From the NCBI GenBank assembly GCA_047495785.1, contig JBLDXI010000017.1:1550001-1614000 (forward strand): DNA of 64,000 nucleotides. The letters run 5' to 3'. The notes beneath the pieces were generated by a model. It saw only the letters and a list, made by a program, of their open reading frames with translations, was not told the origin of the DNA and ran no database searches. The DNA is from Lepidodermella squamata. Its lineage: Eukaryota > Gastrotricha. Below, one piece after another: positions 11,726 through 23,534 of the stretch; within the stretch, counting starts at the first letter, position 1; each line of letters opens with the position of its first letter. The translations under genes and the position numbers were made by a program.

Positions 11726-14700
11726 ATGACCGACGTTGAGAAGGCCTGGACATCTGTTTGTGAGCTAATATACGCTCACAACAACTTCAGTGAGCCGTCG
11801 GCCACTCGGCAGCGTGCTCTCGAAGAACTCGAAAAATTCCGTGAACAATCGCCGTACGTTATCCAAGTTGGATTTTTACTTGCCGGTGGGACGATACATG
11901 CAAACTGTCTTTCAACTCTGAAACTCCAATGCCAGCAATACGGTTTTTATTTACTCTCTGGATATATAATGTAAGTGATCCGTCGTGACAATATTTCTGA
12001 AATGATTTTCAATTCCTGTTTTAGTTCTCGATGGGAACAGACGAGTGTTCAAGATAAGAAGGCTGTTAAAGAGAGCTTGGTACAGTTGATGCAAGAGGTT
12101 AGTTTATGATAACTGTACAATTTCAAGTAATTTCGTTATCTTTCTAGAAACTGGACTCGTCATGGCCTCGTTTTATCAAAGACGCCTGCGCGAAAGTAGT
12201 CGTGGAATTGGCGAAACGAGAATGGCCCCAAGCCTGGCCCGATCTTGTCTCAATTTTGTATAACACCTCGAACCGATCAACGTCCCATCAGACCTTCGTT
12301 ATGCTCATCTACTTGCGGTTAGCCGAAGATATTTTCGAGCTCGATTCTCTGCTAACCCTCGAACGGCGCCGTGACTTGCGTTACAGCATCGTTCAAACCT
12401 TGGAGAATGGCTTCTTCGAGTTGATAATTAGTTGTTTTGAAAAACTGAATACAGCCTGTAAAATGGGCTCGCTTAAGGAGGATGAAAAAGAAATGTTGAA
12501 CTGCGTGATTGATGTGATGAATGAATTTTTGTCGTGGCTGCCTCATAACGTTATATTCGCTAAAAACGACCGGTTGATTCCGCTGATGCTCGACGCCATC
12601 ATCTCACACCCGCCTGCGATTAAAACACGAATCGTCAGCGCTCTCACTAACTTGTTCCACAATGAATCGTGCAAATGCAAACCGGCTGTTCTCGATTTTT
12701 TCACCGACTCTCTGTTTGAAACGTTCCAGAAGGCAGCGGCTACGGGCGATTACGAGTTTTTCAAGGCGGCTGGTCGATTTTTCTGCGCTCTCTCCCCTCA
12801 CATAATTTCGCAGTGGGATACTGTGAAAAACCGACAAAAGTTGGATATCGCTCTCAAATATTTTACGTTTCTACTAGAAATGACTCGGCACCCCTCTCAG
12901 GTTAGAAAAATCAATCCAATTTGAAATTGAGTTGTAATTTTTTGTTATTTCCAGTCAATCTCGGCGATGACTATGGACATGTGGATTCGCTTGTTGCGCC
13001 ATGTTTCAGTCAAAACGTCGGAGCCGATGAAGAAAATAATTCCAGAATTAGTCGCAGCTCTTCGCCTTCGTTTGCTCAAGGTCGGGCTGCCCTCGCTCAA
13101 CAACCACGTCGCATGCGCCTATGCTCGTCAGGATTTCACATCAGATGAAGAATTCTCCGCCTTTTTCAGCTGTACGTTTGAATCTCTTGGCTATTAAAAT
13201 TGATCCGATTGCGCACTCGACTCAGATTTCAAGACAACAGGTGGATGGATGTTAGCGATCAGTTTCCACTTTTTGTCGGAAGTTATTGATAGTGACTTCA
13301 AAATTCATAGTAAAATTTACGGAAATGAGTTTGAAATTTGAAACGAATTTCCGAAATCTAAGCCTAATTTTGGAAAAACAAAATGTTTCCTCGTGTCGGG
13401 TGCGCATATCGGTCTTCTCATTTTCAAATGATGGTAATATTCACTTTGACCTGAATCTTTTTGATGTCAATCAGAGAACTGATGATTCTAAATTAAAATT
13501 CAAAGAGCCACCTTAATTTTTTACCTATCGGAAAATTTCATTTTTTTATTCAATATTTTCCAGTGTACCGAAGTTTGATTCTGCAAATCATCATCTGCCT
13601 AGTGCCGCTAAGCCCCGATGACATCCTGCTGGCAATGCAACACTCGATTTCCGATTGTTGGACCCAGTTTGAGAAGGAACTCGGCCAGGGCGGTGGGGTA
13701 AAAGACTCAGAATCACTCCTAGCAGCCTACATCGATGGCGCTTCAATTCTGGTCGGCACTTGCGGAACCGTTCTACGTAACCACATCTCGAAGTTGACCG
13801 AAAAACTGCCGAGTGGTTTCGACGAAGTAGCCCTTGCAAGTTTCGCCTCGTCCGCTATCGTCTTACTACTGCGGTGCTCGACGAAAATCAAGGGCAAACT
13901 GAATCTTCAAGTCGGTTATCTCGATCTTCTCGTACGATTGACGCGCATGTGCGGCCCACCCAGTGCCCTGGGCGACCCGAACTACGCCGTCCTACTCGTT
14001 GCGGTTGAAGTCCTCGACAACCTGGAGCATTCGACTAACATGGCCCCGAACGAACGCCCGGTAGATTGGATGCGGCAGCGCTGTTTCATCGCTTCCTACC
14101 TGGTAGAACTAGCCTCGACGTGCGGAAAATACTTAGTCCCCCATTTTGCCTCGGTTTTCTACCCAAGGTTATGGCGTGAGCTCGATGTTGTCTCGCACAT
14201 ATTCAACAGCAATGCAATCGGCACTTTCCGGGCAGATATTTGCCTGCTATGCGAATCTCTCGTCCTATTAGGAAATCACCTGAGCTCCGATGATCGTGGT
14301 ATTTTGATTCGTGGCTTGATTGCGGTGGTCGAACGAATTTTTGCCGAGTTTGAGGAGAATTTCGTTTCCACATTTGCGTACTGTCGTTTTATCGGTCTTC
14401 AAGGCACCCAGCCGAATTCGTCGACGCAGATTAACGAATTCATCCACAGGCAGAATAATTTGCGATTCTCAGCCCGTCTCCTTGCCGGAATTCTACGGCG
14501 TTTCAGTGGCGATGTTGGCTCTGAGTTACACCCACTTCTCCAGCCGATTCTGCCCCGATTTCTCTCTGCAATTCGAGTTTCTATGGCAATCTGGGCCCCT
14601 GATGAGCGCGTTCGGGCTGGCGTGAAACCTGAGCTGATGGTCGTTTTCGATGTTAGCGAAAGTGACCGGAAGGCTCTGTTAGGTCTGCCGACTGTTTCAT

Positions 14701-16411
14701 CATGGGTGAGAAGTGCTGAGATGCAAGACGCGGATGATACTGTTGTGATGTTCTCGCAAGCAGCCTCCTTAACCGACCCGGCCGTCATGCAGAAGTACCG
14801 AAATTTCGTGACGTCATTCGCCGAGTTTTCTTTCCAATTGCTAGCTCATTTCGCCAAAATTTTTGGCACGTTGTTCTATTCGTCGCCGAATGTTGGCAGC
14901 GAACTAGCGGCGGTGTTGTTTACCGGTCTGCCGCAGTACCCTGTTCCGCTGCTGAAAACGTTCATCCGCGCTTTCCTTCGTCCTTTTGTGCTCAATTGTC
15001 CGGTGGCGGCGCATAACGACGCCGTTGTCCCGTTGCTGCGGCCTTTCGTCGCGCATCTCAATACGTTGCTCAAGCAGCGGTGGGCCGAGCTCGAGCGCAG
15101 CGCCGAGTCGAGTCAGAACGAGCAGGCTGAGATTGTCGAAACAGAAACCACGCGACAGCTCACGCAAGAATACATGTCATTCTGCTGTAAGTCCACCTTA
15201 AATTATGTCAAAATTTTGTTGTTTTTTTGCCTTGAAAATGTTAAGGGCACCGTGGTGTTAAAAGAGCTTGAGCTGAACATTAATGACAGGAAAAACGTGG
15301 CCTAATATCTTGACGTAGCGTAGAAATGGAAAAGAAAAAAGGGTAGAATTCGAATCAAATGTAAAATCAGAGAATTCAAAATATCTTTGCTATTTAAGTT
15401 AGCACACCGATGTATTTTGCTGAATATTTAAATTCCTGGCTCTAATTTGGAATAAAAATGTGCTAAAAATTATTTTATGGGGTAACATTTTAACGAATTT
15501 TTTCTTTTTTTTCAGTCGATCTTCTGGTCTTTAACCCCGCCAAAGGTCAGAAAAAGTCTGCCGGAAATCAAGATAGTGACGGTGTTTCGATGGACGACAG
15601 TCTGATAACGGAACACGATAGCGAAAACACTGCTGATGGAAATGCCGATGATTCTCAAAATAAGGAGGGTACTAACGGCGACTCGACGGCGAAAACCAAT
15701 AGTCAGGCAAATGACGGCCAACCCCCGCCCTTAGTCCTATCCGAAATCGGACGAATGCTGTTCGCATCAAACCTCGACATCGGAGCTGGTCTTTTAGAAA
15801 CCCTAGTGATGGCTGTAGGCTGGCCGGATACATGGTCGTGCAGCCGGTCAATGACTACGCTGAAAGTTCTTCTTCCAGTTGTGCTAAGCGAGTTACGGTT
15901 ATTCCCAGAACAAGGCCCCAGTGGTATTATGCTGTGTATAGCTCGAGGTTTTGCAATAAACGGCCAGCATGAGGAAATGCGGCCGGGTTTGATCAGCCTG
16001 GCCCTGGTCGCCTACGAATTTGCGAGCATAGGCGGCTATACAAGCCACAAATTGGCGTTGAAAGAACTCGCCGGTTGGGATGATAACCAGCTGGCTGCGT
16101 TCGAAAGCGACGTCTTCGCCCTGAGTGAGGCGTCGAAGGTGTCGAAAGTCACCCCGTCCACGCAGACGAATGGCAGCTCGAAGAAACCCCCGACTAAGAA
16201 AACCGTCCGCGATTTGAAGGGCCGTTTGGCCAATGTTTTGACCCCGTTAGTTGGCCGGCCGGCTTCGAAGCGATTCGCCCGCAGTGATGCTAAGGCTATT
16301 GCGACCCCGGTTGGCGCGGCGACGGTCGCCCCGGCTCCAGGTGCCATCGCTGAGGAGAAGGCGCGGCGCCGTGCCGAGCAAATGTTAGAACTCGATGCGT
16401 TGTTTACGTGA
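11726..16411 (+). CDS. XPO5: Exportin-5
   Basis: Six exons, 11726-11970, 12025-12097, 12148-12900, 12955-13171, 13564-15186 and 15516-16411, give about 1268 residues, close to human XPO5 (about 1200). Recognised blocks are the N-terminal HEAT repeats with ELAKREWPQAWPDL; FVMLIYLRLAEDIF; the region ending DFTSDEEFSAFF; the C-terminal block FIRAFLRPFVLNCP; and a long Lys/Pro-rich tail. It is a karyopherin-beta that exports pre-miRNA and structured RNA with RanGTP. An acidic linker (residues about 985-1020) interrupts the C-terminal HEAT region. The 392-nt intron after 13171 holds a frame-compatible 84-nt potential cassette exon (13226-13309). Two introns carry the CCACCTTAA motif. Confidence 0.88.
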
Positions 16412-16530
16412 TACGAACACTAGCTATAAAAACTGATAGTAATTATTATTTCTGACCGACTGCTAAAACTGACTGATGTACAAAACGATATGAATTATTG
16501 TGAATAAAATTACGAAAAATCGAGCACATT

Positions 16531-16531
16531 A

Positions 16532-16560
<29 letters not shown>
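16531..16560. repeat. (ATT)n microsatellite
   Basis: About ten tandem ATT units lie in the 3' flank of exportin-5, just after a possible AATAAA polyadenylation signal at about 16503. Confidence 0.9.
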
Positions 16561-16561
<1 letters not shown>

Positions 16562-16563
<2 letters not shown>

Positions 16564-17234
16564 AGTTCTATCATCTTCTTCTACCGCCTTCTTGCGCTGA
16601 CTTGTGAAGTTGTAATAATGATGATGATATGATATGGTGTTCATCGTTTGTCTTATCGAATCGAGTGCTATTCATTCGTTCGATGAGTGATAAAAAGCGT
16701 CTTTTGTTGCATTTCATTACATTTGCGATGCTCTTTCAAATAAAACGAGTCGTTGGGTTACTAATTCATGTCTTGATGAGTTGTTCAGAAGGATTGTTAA
16801 TATTTATAGATTTTCGGGAATCCAGTTCGAAATTGCCGAAATTGACGATGCAATATGCAATCAAACGGAAAATCTGCGCTGAAAGATTAATTTTTCCGAA
16901 TTTCTTGAATAAGTAAAGTACGGATTTTCAAATGGAGAATCGATGCACCATGTCCTTTTGTCGTGAACGCTCGCTTCCATTCATAGCAGTTCATTGAGTT
17001 ATATGTCATATAGGAAAACATTCTCATTCAATAAACCCATGAATATACTGTTCAAAAGTAGCGATGGCTACATTCAAATGTCGCTTTCCATTTACAGATT
17101 TTTACAAATCCTGGCCTCCAGAAAAACTTAACCTGGACTATAAGGCGGACCCAAGATATTATTTTGTCGCACCGGATTCGCACCAGTAAAATTAACTTTC
17201 TGACTTAAAATCTCTAGGTAGGTAGCTGTTTCTT
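16562..17234. other. Intergenic region after exportin-5
   Basis: AT-rich sequence with a few short ORFs that lack recognisable domains. An acceptor-like CTCTAG lies about 15 nt before the next start codon. Confidence 0.4.
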
Positions 17235-18320
17235 ATGGCGGATGACCCGACAAATAATACCGAATGGGTCATTCTGGTGAGACATTTTAATCCTACAACC
17301 ACTGAATTTTCATATTTAATCCAAAAGGCTATATGTGGCGGCTTGGTAGTCATGACTGCCATTATATTGCTGGCAGTGTTTTGCTGTTGTGGAATTTGTA
17401 AGCAAAGAGGGATGTGCATGCCAGGAAGCGGCGGAATGTGTATGCCTCAGGGGCAACAAATAGTCTATCAGATTGGTAATTTTCCAGTTTCGTCTCTGAG
17501 TTCAGCTGATCAAACTTCGGATTTTCAGCTCCTGGGGGCCAGAATCCTCTACAGCCAGCGATGACGGGGGTTACTGCGGATGGAGGGGGCGGTGGGGCGA
17601 ACCCTGTACCAGACCCAACTTTCGTTTCGGACATAAACTCAGGCGGCAATCTGCAATTCAATAACCAGGGTCTTGGTGGCAAAACTGGAATGATGATGGG
17701 GAATAAACTTCAACTGGTCAAATTAAAAAATAGCGACCCTACTACTGCAGTTCGTGCTGTGGCTCGGCAATACTACAACGCCCCAGACCCTAATGAAGTG
17801 CCAGAAGAACCCGAACCTGAGCCGCCGATGCCAAATGAACCCTCTGGCCCAACGTTTGTGGTTCAAGACAGGTATAGTTTCATCATATATAAAATGCAAC
17901 GAAGGCATGTCCGAAATAGAGTGCATGGATGGTAAGGATGGGCATCTCTCTAGATGTTGCTGGTAACGATTTTTATTTACTGTATTACTGGTATACCAGG
18001 CGTAAGGACAAACCCGAAAGTAGCGCGCTTGCAAGTTTTCAAATTTCAAAATGTTAAGGGGGCTTGGAATTTTGTGAGGAATGTATTCCATTACGTTTCG
18101 ACTTTATTCAACTCGGCTATCGCAGTGATATTTATTCTTGTTTCAGCGGCTTCTCTCGGGGAAGGGCAGCACCTCCTTATCAAATCATCAGATCAAGGGA
18201 TCCAGACTTCGACAGGTATGCTCGAGTATATAATTACTGTAAATATCCAAATTTTTTGTTGTCATTTCAGAACACGGTGGGCACCGCCATGGCAACGAAG
18301 AAACTGAAGCTGGATCGTAA
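17235..18320 (+). CDS. Small single-pass membrane protein, unrecognised
   Basis: Exons 17235-17475, 17529-17871, 18000-18034, 18147-18215 and 18271-18320 give 245 residues with consistent phases. A possible 51-nt intron at 17277-17327 has splice-like ends but stays open in frame, so it may be coding or removed. One hydrophobic segment (GGLVVMTAIILLAVFCCCGIC) is followed by Cys/Met/Gly-rich sequence (CMPGSGG-type repeats), then a Gly-rich linker, an acidic Pro/Glu run (EEPEPEPPMP) and a His/Glu-rich tail. The dicysteine stretch suggests palmitoylation. I do not recognise a family. The last three exons are short and were chosen because this is the only chain that keeps all phases; that end is less certain. 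Confidence 0.55.
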
Positions 18321-18921
18321 TTCAATATAGTTCTTACTCTCGTCTTTGAAAGAAAATAAAACATGAATTTGCACGATCCGCGACTGGCATTTTATTTTTT
18401 CAATACTAAAATTCGGATTTTTTTCACCCAAAATCCCCATAGTTGAAATCATCAAACGTGCGAAATCACAACAGTGAATAGCGCACTATCATTCAGAGTA
18501 ATAACACATAAGGGCAATATAAGTTAGCTCTCATAACGATCTGAGTAACCGAATTTTCAATAATTTATTTTTCTATAGACGCAAATACAAGTATAAACAA
18601 TCCAGTCCCACTGGCAATAAGATTATTTATTCCACATTAGTTATGATAATAATAATACATCTCTCAAGCATTCATAGTCTGTACAAGTAACGTTGCACGG
18701 TTTTTCACACAATTCATTTTGCAGCCGGTATTCAAATATAGCACATCGGCTCCCCGGGATGTTGAATGCACGGAAGGACACAACGCGTCACTCGAAGAAA
18801 GACGTAAACCCCAATAATATTAACGGAGAAGACACGGTCCAGCAGTTTCTCAGATTTGTCCATCATAATAAAGCAAGATTCGCAATATTAAATAATTTTC
18901 TATAGTTATATCGTCATTTTT
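18321..18921. other. Convergent 3' region
   Basis: Tail-to-tail spacer of 600 bp between the membrane-protein gene and the TANGO1-like gene. An AATAAA-type signal (AAAATAAAAC) lies at about 18354. An ORF at 18693-18905 has no support. Confidence 0.45.
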
Positions 18922-21900
18922 TCAAGGTCCGAGACCTGGGTTCATTTGAGGTGGACGGTGTTGGTTTTGAGGCGGGGGCGGTCCAGGCGGGAACTGGCCT
19001 CGGAAATTAGAGGGTGACGGGCCCGGGAACGGGAAAGGCGGGACTGCTCCTCGAGGCGCACCAGGGGGCGGAAAAACGCCGGGCGGTGGCATTTGACCGG
19101 GGAAAAATTGACCTGGTGGTGGCATACCGGGCGGCGGAGGGTAAAAGCTGCCTGGAGGACCATTCGGAGGTAAAAATGGGGGTCGAGGCGGGAATTGAGG
19201 CGGCGGCGGAGGCCCACCGGCGGCTGCTAATGTCCGCAACTCCTCGTCTTCTGAGCCAGATGATGACCCAGTCTCGCCGTCAGACTCGGTTTCCTCATCT
19301 TCACCCTCAGGCTGGTATTCGTTCGACGGGTATGGATTATGGCCAGGGGCGATATGTCGCGGCATCTGACCTGGGAATGTCGCAACACCAGGTCGAGGTG
19401 GGAATGGCACCCTAAAATAAAATGATAAAATTTAAAATTTGAAGTCACCGAAGTTGATAATAGGCTGAAAAGACGTTGAAGCTTACCCGGGCCGAGCAGG
19501 GGGTGTGCTCATGAAGCCATGAGGCCCCACTGGAGGCATCGGTGGCATCGGTCCGCCTCGATTCATTGGTGGCATAGGAGGTCCACCCATCATCGGAGGG
19601 AAGGGAGGCACGCCGGGCGGCGGCATAGGCGGCTGGGCACGTTGCGGTGAGCTCTGGGTCAAACTGGCCATGGACGCATTTATATCGCCAGGCGACATGT
19701 CAGCGGGGCCGCGGGGTGAGCTTGCGCCTTGAGAAGATCGGTCTGAAATAATTTAAGATTATAAAATTTCGAAAAATCCGTCTTAAATTCGTAATTTCTT
19801 GATGTTTTTAAATGGAGGGGTTTCATTACCTGAGGGCGGCCGAAGAGCCCATGGAGGGGGCGGAGGATGAAGCAAATGAGGAGGCATCGGTGGGATGAGA
19901 CCAGGCGGTGGCGGGAAAATCGGGCCCGAACCAGCCGCTGTAGGGCCGCTTCGATTCGCTGCCGTAACAGCGTTAGTCAATTGCTGCCTCAGTGCCTCAG
20001 CTTCGGATTGCGACTCCTTCAGCTGCCGCTCGAGAGCACGAGCTGAAGCCCACGACTCAATGGCTCGCTTCTCTTCCCTCGCGATGGCAGCTTTATGCGT
20101 TTGCTCCACCATTTGCAACTCGTTTTTCAAATATTCGACCTGATCTTTATGAGCAGCGACTTCCGCTTCAAGGTTCATCACCTTCTTCGATAGAGTATCG
20201 GTTTGACTTTCGCCGTGTTTTCGCCAAACCGATTCTTCGCCAATTTGTTTCTGCAGCTCCAACTCTCGACTAGTGAAATACTCAGAAAGAACCGATAATT
20301 TAGTCTCGGCTTCTCGCTTCTCCTGAACCGCGGTCATTTGCGTCTGTTTCAATTCAGAATTTTCGTCCTGCAACTTGGTTAATTTCGCATCAAGGGAGGA
20401 AATCGAATTAGTTGCCTCCTCCAGCTTTTCCTTAAGTAGAGCAACGTTCGATTGAGCGGCATCCACTTCAGCTCGAAGTTTCGACGAATCAGCGACTCGT
20501 TTCAGAGTGTCTTCCAACGACTCATCGGCATTATCCGAGTGTTGCAAAATCTCAAGTTCCGAGAACGATTTATACAGAGCTTGGTATTCTCGCACCCGCT
20601 CTTCGCAATACGACTCCAATTCGGCGTATCGTGTTGAAATTTGTCCGACTTCTTCGTCACGTTGCGAAATTTGCTGTCGGAGGGCTTCATTCATCTGTAA
20701 TACTTCTTGATATTGCTCGTTCAGCGCATTGCCGGCCGCTTCGTATTGCTGTAATTGAGCTGTTAGCGAGGCGATTTGCTCATCACGAGCCGAGATCTGA
20801 AGCTCTAGCTCATTCGATTTCTCCTCAAAAGCCGATAAATTTTTGATTAATCTAGCATTTTCTTCACGAGAAATATGCAGAAGTTGAGAGACCTCGGCGT
20901 GCGCGATTTGAGAATTGCGCATATCCTCCTTAAATTTAGCGATTTCCGCCCAAAGAGCCGCTCGTTCATTTCGCAGCGCATCAATTTCTTTCTGTTTCTC
21001 CACAGCGGCAGCCCCGCCGCCAGCAACAAAATCCTCCTCTGACTTTTTGAGCTCTTTATACTCTTTTTCAAGAGCGAAATGTTTCGCCTCCAAATTGCGA
21101 ACGTATTCGAGATCAACATTTGGAGCAACTCGCTTCGGCCCGAATAATTGAGATGTGAAAATCGTAAAACTCGACCAAAGGAAAATAACGAAAGGTATCA
21201 ACGTAGCCATTAAGGCAGTTGAAACGCTCATGCCGAAAGGTTGGCCGAGATAGAACGTTTTAATAAATAGCGGCATGCTGTCCAAATAATGCTCGATAAT
21301 ATCGTCGAGAAGCGTATGAGATTTGTTTTCATTATGATGATGGCCATGACTGTGGCCGTGGTCTGGAAGCGATTCGACGTCATTATGGCTGTGTTCAATC
21401 GTCGGCTCGACCGAGTCTAAGTGTCGAACATCGCGGTCTTGAGTACCAAGAGGTTCGATTGGCTCGAAATTGCGGATGTTGTCAATTGGCGGCGCAAGAG
21501 TAGTAGTAGTCAGGGCTTCGTGTTTTTGCCTGAATTTTCCGATCAAGTCTTGCGGTTTCCGAATTTCGGCCACAGGCGGTTTCTTATCAGCGTCAATCTG
21601 TTCGTGGGAATGAGCTGGTCGTTCAGGGATCGGCTCGATATTAGGATTCATGCCCTGATTTCCGCCTGGCGACAACGGTGGCGGTTCAATAATCGGAGAT
21701 GTCGTTGTTGTTGGTACGACTTCAGGCCTGCTTTCAGATGTAGTGAAAACTACCGCTTCCGCCGTTGTAACTTCAACTGCAACTGTCGTGGTTTCAGGCA
21801 TCGGCGTAGTGGTCGTGGTCGTAGTCGTAGTAGTGGTAGTGGTTGAAGGTTCAGGTGGGATAACTTCAATCCTTTCCTCCTTAACAAGATGACGATGGGT

Positions 21901-22767
21901 TGGATTTTCAATCGGAGGAGTAACTTGCACTGCCTCAGTTGTAGTCGCGGGGGCTTCAGTAGTAGTAGTTGTTGGACTAGGCGTAGTTGAAGTAGTTGTC
22001 GTAGTTGTTGTCGCGGGCTCTTCAGTTGTCTCTTGAGCAGGCGGGGTTAATTGAGCAGCATCTTCATTCGTTACGGGAGGTTTGACCACGCGACGACCAA
22101 GCGATTCAATAAACGGTTCATGATCACCACTGTGATTAATTTCGTCGTCATGATCGTCGATCAACCTGTGGTCTCGATCCTCGTGATCGTGTTCGCCGTC
22201 ATCCTCATCCAGAGGCAAATTTTCGACTTTGTCGGCTGGAAGGGTAACAGAATGACGATGCGGCGGAGGAACAGTTGTAGTTGTCACGGGCGGTTCTTCA
22301 GGGGTAGCCGAAACATTTGCAGAGGCGTTTAACGCTGATGACTGCGAGTCCTGGCCAGTTTCGCTTGATGGAATTGGAGTTGTAGTACTTTCTAAGGTAG
22401 GAGGCGCTTTTGCTAGAAGTTGAGCAGCCTCCTCTTGCACAGGATCCGGGGCAGAAGCATTGTTAACCTCGGCTACAGAGCTAGCGTTATTCGTGTCACC
22501 ATCCGTTGCAATTGCTGATTCGGTTTTTGAAGAAACTACGCTTTCACTCACCGGTGCAGATGGTTCACTTTGACTGTCGGTGTCAGTCAATGTTTCACCA
22601 CGCAGCCTACTTGAATCAGATGCTGAGCTAGCAGATTGGGAATCTGTAGGGTGCACAAAGTTAGAGTAAGATTCAGCCCAACCAAATAAGTCTATTGTTG
22701 ACTTACATGCTACATTTGAAATCAGCAGGAAAATGAACAATACAATCCCAGTGTACTTTGAAAACAT
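18922..22767 (-). CDS. TANGO1/cTAGE5-like ER exit-site protein without SH3 domain
   Basis: Three exons on the reverse strand, 22767-19830, 19742-19487 and 19411-18922, give about 1227 residues. A signal peptide (FLLISNVAC) is followed by a luminal part of about 490 residues that is Ser/Thr/Pro-rich, with long Thr runs (mucin-like, residues about 245-350) and His/Asp clusters. One membrane segment lies at about residues 512-537. Next come a coiled coil (about 550-940) and a proline-rich C-terminus with many PPG/PPM repeats and an acidic patch. This order matches MIA3/TANGO1, which recruits bulky cargo into COPII carriers and binds Sec23 through its PRD. The N-terminal SH3-like domain of TANGO1 is not present after the signal peptide. 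RPS9 lies 146 bp upstream in the same direction. Confidence 0.75.
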
Positions 22768-22913
22768 TAAAATCTACGTAAATCCATAGCATAATTAAAA
22801 GCCAAGGTAAGTGGAATCATTCATTCTTTTATTCTTAAATTGAATCTGCACCAGCACAAGCTCAGCGAGCGTATGTACAAATAGCTCTCCTATCTCACCA
22901 ACAAATGGTAAGT

Positions 22914-23534
22914 TTACTCGTCATCGGCTTCGCTTCCGGCTTCTTCCTTATCACCGCTAGCGGCCTTCTTCAGGTTCCTTCTCTTAACGCGGCCGGGGCG
23001 ACCACCACCAAGAGGTGACTTCATGCTGAAATCGATATGCTTCTGGGCCTCAAGGCGGACCATGAAGGAGGGCACGTTGACGATCTGCTTGCGGACACGG
23101 ATGTGACGTTGGCGGATCAACACACGAGCGTGATGGATTGAGCGAGCCAAGCTCATTTTGAAGACCTGGGTTTGGAGGCGGCGTTCCAAGAAATCTTCGA
23201 TCTTCAAACCAAGGACGTAATCGAGCTTCATCTTGTCCTCGGCCAGGACACCCATCTTAACCAGACGGCGCAGAAGGGCGTTACCTTCGAAGAGACGCTT
23301 GGGGTCCTTCTCTTCCAGGGTGAGCAAAGTTCGGGCGGCGTGGCGAACTTTGGCGAGAGCGTATTTGACGCGCCAGAGCTCACGCTTGTTGCGGAGACCG
23401 TACTGGCCAATCAGCTTAAGCTCCTGGTCCAAGCGTTCCTTTTCCCAAGGACGACGGGGGGTAACGTAGACCTTGGAATAGATGAACCGCAAGCGGTGGT
23501 TATTCCGCTTCGGCCGCTTAATAGTGAAAACCAT
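22914..23534 (-). CDS. RPS9: 40S ribosomal protein S9 (uS4)
   Basis: An intronless ORF of 206 residues. From [18 protein letters not shown] onward it follows eukaryotic uS4 closely: [57 protein letters not shown] and [10 protein letters not shown]. It binds 18S rRNA in the small-subunit body near the mRNA entry channel. The N-terminus (about 20 residues rich in Arg, Lys, Asn) is longer and different from the usual short start, so either it is genuine or the first coding exon is upstream and this Met is internal to a 5' intron. An acceptor-like TTTCTTTAG lies 8 nt before the ATG. Confidence 0.95.
   Translation of the reverse strand: MVFTIKRPKRNNHRLRFIYSKVYVTPRRPWEKERLDQELKLIGQYGLRNKRELWRVKYALAKVRHAARTLLTLEEKDPKRLFEGNALLRRLVKMGVLAEDKMKLDYVLGLKIEDFLERRLQTQVFKMSLARSIHHARVLIRQRHIRVRKQIVNVPSFMVRLEAQKHIDFSMKSPLGGGRPGRVKRRNLKKAASGDKEEAGSEADDE

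Noticed and set aside
17277-17327. Possible 51-nt intron in the small membrane protein
   Set aside because: It has splice-like ends but is open in frame and ends in AAAAG rather than the usual TTTCAG, so it is kept as coding in the model and flagged there.
18693-18905. 70-codon forward ORF downstream of the TANGO1-like gene
   Set aside because: Antisense to its probable 3' UTR, low complexity, no recognisable family.
22051-22332. Forward ORF rich in Arg/Ile antisense to the TANGO1-like gene
   Set aside because: Shadow of the repetitive Thr/His/Asp coding sequence on the other strand.
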